NCBI GenBank assembly: GCA_944363655.1
Contig: CALVUU010000045.1
Location: forward strand, 1-29,740
Origin: an uncultured Bacilli bacterium
GTDB taxonomy: Bacteria; Bacillota_I; Bacilli_A; RF39; UBA660
Length of the DNA: 29,740 nucleotides
Direction: 5' to 3'
Shown here: in pieces, positions 23,948-29,740 of the stretch
How positions within the stretch are numbered: position 1 is the stretch's first letter
How the letters are laid out: each line of letters begins with the position of its first letter
Notes under the pieces: generated by a model
What the model saw: only the letters and a program-made list of their open reading frames with translations
What the model was told of the DNA's origin: nothing
Databases searched by the model: none
Position numbers and translations under genes: made by a program

Positions 23948-25284
23948 TATTCATCTCCATTTACTTTTAATTGACTTTTAAAACTTAACATATTAAGTTC
24001 AAATAAAAGATTAACTGTTCCAAGACCTCCCTTACGATGTTTAGCAATAATAAGTTCAGCTGGAACTATTTTTTGATTAAAATCCTTAGCTTTTTCATAA
24101 TAATCTTTTCTATTTATAAATAAAACCATATCAGCATCTTGTTCCAAAGATCCTGATTCTCTTAAGTCTGCTAACATTGGTTGATTACTTTCTCTTTTTT
24201 CAGCACTACGCGAAAGTTGCGATAAGGCAATTACTGGCACATTAAGCTCCAAAGCCATAGTTTTAAGTGCACGAGAAATTTCTGATACTTCAACTTGTCT
24301 TGATTCTACTCTTCTACTTCCACTGCTAACAAGTTGTAAATAGTCAATTACTACTAAACCTAAACCCGTTTCACTATTAGCAAGTCTCCGACATTTAGCT
24401 CTAATTTCTTGCGCCGTAACACCTGCATTATCTTCAATATAGATATTGGTATCTGCAAGTTGACTCATTGCTTCATTATATCTTTTCCAATCTTTTTCTT
24501 GCATATTACCTGTTTGAAGCTTATAAGAATCAATTTGTCCAATTGATGCAATCATACGATTAATTAACATATCTGCAGACATTTCCAAATTAAATATAGC
24601 AACAGCCTTTTTCGTATGCATCGCCGCATAACTAGCCATATTAAGTGCCAGTGCTGTTTTTCCCATACCAGGACGTGCCGCTAGGATAATCATTTCCCCA
24701 CCTTGTAACCCTGTTGTAATACGGTCAAAATCAGGAAATCCCGTTTCAAGTCCTGTAATAGCTCTTTTATTCTTAGCAAGTTCTTCTAGTTTTGCTTGTG
24801 CCCTTCTTAAAATCTCTTGAATAGGTACAAAATCTCCCACCGTTCTTGCTCTTACTACATTGAGTATATTTTTTTCGGCATTATCAAGCAAACTAGTTAC
24901 ATCTTCATCATCATATGTATTATTAATTATCTCTGTTGCTGTTTCAATTAAATTTCTTCTAACAGCATAATCTTTAACAATCTTTATATAAAAATCCAAA
25001 TTTGCACTAGTAACAACAGAATCAATTACATCTGATAAATAATCAAGTCCTACACTATTTAACTTTTTATCTTTATCAAGTTCATTTTTAATAGTGGTTA
25101 TATCAATTGGAATTTTACTATCATGTAAGTTCTTAATGGCATTAAAAATATGCCTATTTCTTTCATCAAAAAACATATCAACTGTTACTTCTTCAACTAT
25201 TTTATTAACATCATATTCATTGATAAAAGCAACACCCAAAACACTCATTTCTGCTTCTAGATTCTGAGGCATTTTCCTTGCCAT
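23947..25284 (-). CDS. dnaB: Replicative DNA helicase DnaB
   Basis: The hexameric replication-fork helicase (called DnaC in Bacillus subtilis). 445 residues, normal length. The N-terminal helical domain starts PQNLEAEMSVLGVAF. Walker A is AARPGMGKTALALNMA (about 201-216), Walker B LGLVVIDYLQLVSS, then SRALKTMALELNVPVIALSQLSR and the arginine-finger region ADLRESGSLEQDADMVLFI. AAGGAGG precedes the ATG. It follows rplI by 13 bases, the standard rplI-dnaB pair, and is read in the operon that ends with rlmH, MYG1-like and ung. Confidence 0.96.
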   Translation of the reverse strand: MARKMPQNLEAEMSVLGVAFINEYDVNKIVEEVTVDMFFDERNRHIFNAIKNLHDSKIPIDITTIKNELDKDKKLNSVGLDYLSDVIDSVVTSANLDFYIKIVKDYAVRRNLIETATEIINNTYDDEDVTSLLDNAEKNILNVVRARTVGDFVPIQEILRRAQAKLEELAKNKRAITGLETGFPDFDRITTGLQGGEMIILAARPGMGKTALALNMASYAAMHTKKAVAIFNLEMSADMLINRMIASIGQIDSYKLQTGNMQEKDWKRYNEAMSQLADTNIYIEDNAGVTAQEIRAKCRRLANSETGLGLVVIDYLQLVSSGSRRVESRQVEVSEISRALKTMALELNVPVIALSQLSRSAEKRESNQPMLADLRESGSLEQDADMVLFINRKDYYEKAKDFNQKIVPAELIIAKHRKGGLGTVNLLFELNMLSFKSQLKVNGDE

Positions 25285-25297
25285 AAGCCCTCCTTAT

Positions 25298-25738
25298 TTA
25301 TTTTACTAAACTAATTCTCAATTTAAATTTTACTTTCTTATGCAATTCTACTTCTACATTAGTAATACCAAGTACACTAATTGCATCATTTATTTTAATA
25401 CATTTTTTATCTATTTTATATCCCATTTCTTTTAACTTATCACTAATTTGTTTACTTGAAACAGTTCCAAATACTTTATCATTTGCACCAGTTTTAACTT
25501 TAAACTCAATTACTTTATTATCAAGCTTATTTTTAATTTCATTATATTCATCTATTAATTTTTGTTCGTTTTTTTCTCTTACATCAATTTCTTTATCTAA
25601 TATTTCTTTACTTTTCTTAGTATATGGAACTGCTAAGCCATTTTTAATTAAAAAGTTATTAGCATATCCATCACTTACTTCAAGTATAGCATCTTTCTTG
25701 CCTTTTCCTTTAACATCTTTAAGTAATATTACTTTCAT
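25298..25738 (-). CDS. rplI: 50S ribosomal protein L9
   Basis: L9 of the large subunit, which stabilises the L1 stalk region and limits frameshifting. 146 residues: [38 protein letters not shown] is the conserved rRNA-binding N-terminal domain. A long connecting helix follows (about 42-75) and then the C-terminal domain ([20 protein letters not shown]). GGAGGTAATATA precedes the ATG. It heads the rplI-dnaB operon under the promoter at 25764-25772. Confidence 0.96.
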   Translation of the reverse strand: MKVILLKDVKGKGKKDAILEVSDGYANNFLIKNGLAVPYTKKSKEILDKEIDVREKNEQKLIDEYNEIKNKLDNKVIEFKVKTGANDKVFGTVSSKQISDKLKEMGYKIDKKCIKINDAISVLGITNVEVELHKKVKFKLRISLVK

Positions 25739-25763
25739 TATATTACCTCCTTCAAGTACAATT

Positions 25764-25772
25764 ATTATACCA
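25764..25772 (-). promoter_or_regulatory. Extended -10 promoter for rplI
   Basis: TGGTATAAT on the minus strand: perfect TATAAT (25764-25769) with extended TGn. The -35 hexamer TGTACT at 17 bases is poor (3/6). The start point is near 25757, with the AAGGAGG site shortly after. Confidence 0.6.
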
Positions 25773-25793
25773 TTTTTACTATAATTAGTACAG

Positions 25794-26536
25794 TTATTTG
25801 CTTTCTATTAAATTATCTTTTTCATATTGGTAATTTAAGGCATTATTTTTACCAACAATACTTTTACCTAATCTATCCCTAGTTGCTAGTTTTTACCTAA
25901 ATCAGTTAAAGCCACTTAATCAGTCATATTATCTCTTAATGCTTCTATTCAAAGACCTTTAAATTTTTTATATTCACTAACAGTCATCCCCGACCACGCC
26001 TTATATATTTCATTAGTAAGCATAGCATATTCAACCGGTTTATTAACTCCTCCTTCTTTCCATATATCAGTTAATTTAAATCTATCTACTATCGAAGCAA
26101 GTCTTGCTTTAATCCAATCATCACTATAGCCTTTTGCACGATAATATTTTACTGCTCTATTAATTGCAATTTCCGGATTAAATACTTCATCAATTCGTTC
26201 ACTACCTAAGTTTGCTAACCATAATTTAAATGGTTCAGCTTTGGAACTTGGAACTAATTCAATAAGTCTTAGAATACCTTTAGTATCTAAAACATCGGTT
26301 AAATACATTTTACCATCTTTTACTTTCATTTTCAGTTGGTTAGTATTACTAACCAACTCACTTCCTTCATCAATCAACTTTCCTTTTAACCACTTCCAAT
26401 AATTTCTAGACTTTGAATATTCATTATCTGTTAACGCACCAATTACATCTACTACACTAAAATAATATTCTTCCCTTTCACTGACCCAAATACTTCTAAT
26501 TTCATTACCTTCAAATAAATTTGTTATTGTTTTCAA
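25794..26536 (-). pseudogene. BRO-N family (phage antirepressor-like) pseudogene
   Basis: The first 195 residues (25949-26536) read as a BRO-N domain protein: LFEGNEIRSIWVSEREEYYF, VDVIGALTD, YWKWLKGKL, VLDTKGILRLIELVPSSKAEPFKLWLANLG, then YSDDWIKARLASIVDRFKLTDIW and AWSGMTVSEYKKFKGL. The normal C-terminus continues in the same frame after a stop (ALRDNMTD, stop, VALTDLGKN). After a deletion or frameshift it resumes in another frame as [28 protein letters not shown] (ending 25794). The 5' end is also lost: the only start is TTG, and an IS end begins 6 bases upstream. Intact relatives are about 270 residues and often come from phages. Inactive. Confidence 0.8.
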
Positions 26537-26546
26537 TATTACTTAA

Positions 26547-26733
26547 CACTGGACAGTTTTTTATAAATTAAAAATTAGAGATATAATATCTCTAACATAA
26601 AAAGTCTCTTAAAATTGATTTTCGGCACCATTTTTGCTACTATTAAGTTATCATAGAAAGTAGTGTGATGCCGATGACTAAAGTATATAATAAACAATCT
26701 AATATTACAAGTGAATTTAAATCACTTTTGTTA
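26547..26733 (+). repeat. Left-end repeat A of the IS (truncated copy)
   Basis: About 187 bases nearly identical to 26828-27016. It contains CACTGGACAG, a perfect 21-base palindrome at 26575-26595 centred on TATAAT, and the first 20 or so codons of the transposase (ATG 26668, MPMTKVYNKQSNITSEF), ending in a stop at 26746-26748 after unrelated residues. It is the stump of a second IS copy. Confidence 0.85.
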
Positions 26734-26827
26734 CAATTCACAGCCTAATTAAATAAAACACTCAAAATGGAAGCAATAAGAAATTATTTTTGCTTCATTT
26801 CTTTATTTTTTAAACCAATTTTCTCAC
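26734..26827. other. Spacer between the two IS left ends
   Basis: About 95 bases with no match elsewhere in the window and no gene. It contains a loose inverted repeat, GAAGCAA near 26774 with TTGCTTC near 26794. Together with repeat A this fills the gene-free stretch 26537-26948. Confidence 0.5.
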
Positions 26828-27016
26828 CACTGGACAGTTTTTTTATAAATTAAAAATTAGAGATATAATATCTCTAACATAAAAAGTCTCTTAAAATTGA
26901 TTTTCGGCACCATTTTTGCTACTATTAAATTAACAAATAGAAAGTAGCGTGGTGCCGATAACTAAAGTATATAATAAACAATCTAATATTACAAGTGAAT
27001 TTAACTCACTTTTACT
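26828..27016 (+). repeat. Left-end repeat B of the IS (attached to the transposase)
   Basis: Second copy of the IS left end: CACTGGACAG, the 21-base palindrome at 26857-26877, and a likely transposase promoter TTGATT (26897-26902), 17 bases, TACTAT (26920-26925) preceded by TGC. The start codons are GTG 26949/26952. It differs from copy A at scattered positions, for example one more T after CACTGGACAG. Confidence 0.85.
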
Positions 27017-28101
27017 TAACACACTTTTACTTAAAATTTGTCCAAATATTAAGAAAACTGTTCTTAATTTCTTACCATCTATTCTTTTTGGCATTATCAA
27101 AGGCGAATCTATCGCTTCTTCTGATATTGCTAATTCTTTATCTGATGAGAAGAAATGGGCTAAATTAGATTCTATAAAAAAACGTATTTATAGATTTTGG
27201 CATAATAATTATTTTAAACCTTATTTACTTTGAACTAAAGTTATTGCTTATATTATTAAATCTTATACTGTTAAACATAACTCTAATAAAGTTTATCTTG
27301 CTTTTAATCATATGTTTTCCCATTCTAATTATACTGTTTTCATGATTTCTATGCGGGTTGGTACTCAAGGTATTCCTGTTTATTTTAAAGTCTTTAAAGG
27401 CAAAGCTGATGATGCCTTTAAAGAAAAAATTATCATTAATGGTATTACCTTTGTTTCTAAACTTTTTAATAATAAATTTGAACTTATCTTTACTGCTGAT
27501 AAATGGTTTAATTCTGTTAATATCATGAAACATATTGATTCTTTAGGTCATACTTATACTATTAGATTAAAAGGTAATGTTACTGTCTATTGCCAAAAAA
27601 CTTAAAAAACGTAAACATAAAGCTGTTGTTCATAAAGATGTTTATATTACTAAACATCGTCTTAAAACTAATATTGTTATTTCTAATTCTCTTGATACTT
27701 CTACACCTTGGATTATTGCTACCAACAAAGATATTGAACATGCCATTAATAATTATTCTTATAGATTTTCTACTGTGGAATGTCTATTTAAAAATCAGAA
27801 ATCTAATGGTTTTTATCTAGAAAAAATTTCTAATGCATCTTTAGATGCATTCACTAGAATGTATACTGTATGCTGTATTGCAGTAACCTTTCTTACTATT
27901 GCTGGTACAGACTATACAAAGAATATTAGATGCCACAAAAACAATAGATTTACTACTCATACTTATAGATTAATTAATGGAGTAAAAAAACGAGTCCGAA
28001 TTATGTCTTTATTTAATATCGGTCTTACCTTATTTAAATTAGCATTAGAATCCAATACTTATGTTCGAGTCCCATTTACACTCAAACTTTATGATATTTA
28101 A
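26949..28101 (+). pseudogene. IS4-family-like DDE transposase, broken by a stop and a frameshift
   Basis: Three consecutive pieces form one transposase of about 380 residues. Piece 1 (26949-27230) ends ...FKPYLL at an in-frame TGA. The same frame continues as TKVIAYIIKSYTVKHNSNKV..., then AFNHMFSHSNYTVFMISMRVGTQGIPVYF and LIFTADKWFNSVN (a likely catalytic Asp). Near 27590-27600, at an A6 run, the frame shifts and continues as LKKRKHKAVVHKDVYITKHRL...NYSYRFSTVECLFKNQKSNGF, resembling the Y-R-E-K signature of IS4 enzymes (here Y-x2-R-x4-E-x6-K). It ends ...FTLKLYDI. Active relatives, as I recall them, read FDHMF where this has FNHMF. No full-length protein can be made. Confidence 0.8.
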
Positions 28102-28232
28102 CCGATTAATTCGGACTCTAAATTTAGAAAATCTAAAATTCTTTTTTGCGTGCAATGAATTTTGAATTTTTTAGTGTGATTTCCACAAATTTCTCACTTA
28201 TCTCATTTTTTGCATCATTTTTATTCATCAAT

Positions 28233-28299
28233 GGACGTACTTTTAACCTTAAAAAGCCCCGTATTTACGGGGCTAAATCAAAAACTGTCCAGTGTTAAG
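28233..28299. repeat. IS right-end repeat R1 with terminator-like hairpin
   Basis: From GGACGTACTTTT to the inverted repeat AAAAACTGTCCAGTGTTAAG. It carries AGCCCCGT-ATTT-ACGGGGCT (28255-28274), an 8-bp GC-rich stem. On the minus strand this is followed by a short T run, so it can act as an intrinsic terminator for transcripts entering from the right. A diverged second copy is at 28360-28425. Confidence 0.75.
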
Positions 28300-28359
28300 A
28301 CTTTTATTTCTATAATTTTTATGTTTTTATCTCTTCTTACTCTATTTTTGCTTAACCTT

Positions 28360-28425
28360 GGTCGCACTTTTATCTTCAAAAACCCACGTATTTACTGGGC
28401 TAAATCAAAACTGTCCAGAGCTAAG
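28360..28425. repeat. IS right-end repeat R2 (diverged)
   Basis: Same layout as 28233-28299 with scattered substitutions: GGTCGCACTTTT, CGTATTTACTGGGCTAAATC, CTGTCCAGAGCTAAG. The hairpin is reduced to CCCA/TGGG, followed on the minus strand by five T. It ends 7 bases before the stop codon of the protein encoded at 28432 and could be its terminator. Confidence 0.7.
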
Positions 28426-28431
28426 CGTTAG

Positions 28432-29727
28432 TCAGGCTATTCGGAATGGGTCAGCGGAACTTCCGCTTCCCCCACTCAAGGTTACCGAAGAGTTCAGATA
28501 GAAGGACGGGCGCACACCGAGGTCGTTGTTGTAGCCGTAGCCGTAGTTCACAAAACCTGGGCCGTTCACGAAGAACACAAAATTTGTACTGCCCGAACTG
28601 CGGGAAATTGTCCATTCATTATAGCCTGTATTCATCCAGTTTGAACTCCTTGCTGCTCTATAATCATAACTACTTCCTGAATTTCCATTTCCATCTGGAT
28701 AACTACTATCAGTATATCCTGGGTATGTCCAGTATGTTGGACTTGCTCCGTAATAATAATCACTTACATACATTAATCCTATTTTTGCACTATATGTTGT
28801 TGACTCTGCTGGACTCGCTATTTCATTCCTATACGCATTCTTTGGTATTCCATTTGGATAGTATATTATATTTTCCACTGTATTTCCTCCAACTTTCCAG
28901 CTTGTTGTTGCTATCTTACTTGACCATGTACTTCCTATATTATTTAAATAATTTGTATTTAGGTTTACTGTATTTAAATTACTTTGACTCCATGTATTAT
29001 TATTTGTACTATTATTCCAGTCGTAATAATATGATGATTGGTATGCTCCATCTGTTCCCAATAAACTACTTGAAGCGCGTGTTGCCTTTATTAATTTTAC
29101 TTGATTCCCAAATACTCCAATTATCCGGTACAAGTTATCACTTGGACATGTTCCCGCTGTTGAACCAAAACATACATAATTATTTGGGTTTGCTCCAGCA
29201 TAGCGGTAGCTATTATCCCCTGCTTCTTGATCTGTATTGGTATAACTTCCACTTCCATTATGATAATATATATCATTTACTCCATCACTTGTATATACAT
29301 TCTCTTTAATACAAGTAGCAAATGTTTTTCCTGCACATATATCTGCCAATGTTGGATTACTTGTCGTTGCACTTACACTTTTTTGCTCTGATTCATATCC
29401 TGCTGTATCTTCTACATATACTCTAAATGTATATCTTGTTCCTGATGATAAATTAGTAAACGTATAACTACTACTCGTATTATTTACCCAAGTACTTCCA
29501 TTATTACTTGAATAATAATATCTTGCAATACCATTTGTTCCTTCACTAGCTGTTACATTTATTGTTATACTATTACTTGTTATATTGCTTGCTGTTACAT
29601 TAGTAATTTCTGTACTTGTATACTTATCAAAATAAACATAACACGTATAATACCGAGTAGTAAATGAAGGAAGTGGAAATATATTGAAACTTTTACAATT
29701 TACTGTATAATATTTTTTACTTATTTC
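28432..29727 (-). CDS. Secreted FN3-containing protein with DGR-like variable C-terminus (5' truncated, no start codon visible)
   Basis: Open reading continues unbroken from the in-frame stop at 29728-29730 to the TGA at 28432, but there is no ATG/GTG/TTG before the TTG at 29349. The true start is therefore missing, or a frameshift lies upstream. Parts: a fibronectin type III-like domain (about 29360-29625: EITNVTASNITSNSITINV, YYYSSNNGSTWV, LSSGTRYTFRVYVEDTAG); then a domain starting ADICAGKTFATCIKENVYTS with DNLYRIIGVFGNQVKLIKAT and ATTSWKVGG; and a tail EWTISRSSGSTNFVFF then DLGVRPSFYLNSSVTLSGG, resembling DUF6273/C-type-lectin-like surface domains. The last about 60 codons are GC-rich (52% against about 30% for the rest). 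Probably a surface protein, but its signal peptide lies outside the window or is lost. Confidence 0.6.
   Translation of the reverse strand, partial: EISKKYYTVNCKSFNIFPLPSFTTRYYTCYVYFDKYTSTEITNVTASNITSNSITINVTASEGTNGIARYYYSSNNGSTWVNNTSSSYTFTNLSSGTRYTFRVYVEDTAGYESEQKSVSATTSNPTLADICAGKTFATCIKENVYTSDGVNDIYYHNGSGSYTNTDQEAGDNSYRYAGANPNNYVCFGSTAGTCPSDNLYRIIGVFGNQVKLIKATRASSSLLGTDGAYQSSYYYDWNNSTNNNTWSQSNLNTVNLNTNYLNNIGSTWSSKIATTSWKVGGNTVENIIYYPNGIPKNAYRNEIASPAESTTYSAKIGLMYVSDYYYGASPTYWTYPGYTDSSYPDGNGNSGSSYDYRAARSSNWMNTGYNEWTISRSSGSTNFVFFVNGPGFVNYGYGYNNDLGVRPSFYLNSSVTLSGGSGSSADPFRIA
28453..28467. repeat. GC-rich inverted repeat inside the 3' end of the surface gene
   Basis: AGCGGAA-C-TTCCGCT, a perfect 7-bp inverted repeat within the last dozen codons (coding GSGSSA). 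In diversity-generating retroelements a small GC-rich hairpin or cruciform near the variable-region end promotes retrohoming. Its position fits, but proof needs the template repeat. Confidence 0.4.
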
Positions 29728-29740
29728 TTATAAGAAATAA
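29721..29740. repeat. 20-base perfect palindrome at the window end
   Basis: TTATTTCTTATAAGAAATAA is self-complementary over all 20 bases and forms the very end of the sequence. It could be half of a larger inverted repeat where an assembly stopped, a recombination site, or an AT-rich chance palindrome. It coincides with the loss of the reading frame of the neighbouring surface gene. Confidence 0.45.

Larger units (their letters stand above)
26542..28299 (+). mobile_element. IS4-like insertion sequence, inactive
   Basis: The outer boundaries are a perfect 20-base terminal inverted repeat: CTTAACACTGGACAGTTTTT at 26542-26561 and its complement at 28280-28299. Because TTAA is itself palindromic, it could be a target duplication, in which case the repeat proper is the inner 15 bases from CACTGG. 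Inside are a duplicated left end (26547-26733 and 26828 to about 27016), a broken transposase gene (26949-28101) and a GC-rich terminator-like hairpin near the right end (28255-28274). A second, diverged right end lies outside at 28360-28425. It interrupts the BRO-N pseudogene. Confidence 0.75.

Noticed and set aside
27231..27233. In-frame TGA in the transposase read as Trp (genetic code 4)
   Set aside because: TGA ends several intact genes here (whiA, walJ, the 7633-9465 gene) and Trp is encoded by TGG, so it is a nonsense mutation.
27225..27533. Minus-strand ORF inside the transposase gene
   Set aside because: Antisense shadow of the transposase coding frame; no domain and no ribosome site seen.
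27590..27600. A6 run in the transposase as a programmed frameshift site
   Set aside because: The second piece lies in the +1 frame rather than the -1 frame used by IS slippage, and the gene already has a nonsense codon, so a deletion is simpler.
26949..28101. DGR reverse transcriptase or template repeat near the surface protein
   Set aside because: The neighbouring ORFs form a DDE transposase with no reverse-transcriptase [YF]xDD motif, and no second GC-rich near-copy of 28435-28620 was found in the window.
28446..29309. Long plus-strand ORF of 287 residues opposite the surface protein
   Set aside because: It is a shadow of the minus-strand frame: Leu/Tyr/His-rich low-complexity translation with no recognisable domain, while the opposite strand gives FN3 and conserved terminal motifs.
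1..29740. CRISPR array, tRNA or rRNA genes, riboswitches
   Set aside because: No regularly spaced direct repeats, no cloverleaf-like or rRNA-like segments, and no recognisable riboswitch core were seen on either strand.

Overview
The window comes from an AT-rich (roughly 27-30% GC by eye), anaerobic, walled low-GC Gram-positive bacterium. The ribosomal, WhiA/GlmR, FtsEX and FemABX/MurJ genes fit an uncultured gut member of the Bacilli or its wall-bearing Mollicutes-like relatives. UGA is a normal stop (many ATGA overlaps) and UGG encodes Trp, so genetic code 11 applies. The placement is inferred from gene content, not from a phylogeny.

Layout, mostly on the minus strand. (1) 1-4900: glmR-whiA-nrdG, then two degenerate ECF-transporter ATPases, truA, rplM and rpsI. 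This is the classic ecfA1-ecfA2-ecfT-truA-rplM-rpsI neighbourhood, but ecfT is missing and both ATPases have lost their nucleotide-binding motifs. (2) 4900-7110: a dead PD-(D/E)XK transposase-family gene, a YitT-type membrane protein, and on the plus strand a homolog of the spore-coat protein GerQ. (3) 7139-17802: an envelope island. murJ is followed by three tandem FemABX-type aminoacyltransferases; then come ftsE-ftsX and a coiled-coil M23 hydrolase (PcsB/CwlO type), a large single-pass membrane protein of unknown function, and an MBL-fold hydrolase. (4) 17910-19690, plus strand: lemA and a wrecked AAA/DUF4143 ATPase. (5) 19748-25738: rplI-dnaB-M23/LysM-walJ-rlmH-MYG1-ung, matching the rplI-dnaB...walJ-rlmH end of Firmicute chromosomes but without walRKHI in between. 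(6) 25794-28425: a BRO-N pseudogene cut at its start by an IS4-like element whose transposase is dead and whose left and right ends are each present twice. (7) 28432-29740: the 3' part of a secreted FN3-containing protein with a GC-rich tail resembling the variable region of a diversity-generating retroelement (DGR) target. No reverse transcriptase or template repeat lies in the window.

Functionally, most intact genes serve translation (rpsI, rplM, rplI, truA, rlmH), replication and repair (dnaB, ung, nrdG), and building and splitting the cell wall (glmR, murJ, FemABX, ftsEX, two M23 hydrolases, walJ). Intergenic gaps are very short, and several contain a terminator with a promoter inside or directly behind it. 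The main candidates for something new are the DGR-like tail (28432-28620) and the conserved but catalytically dead EcfA pair (1515-2536).
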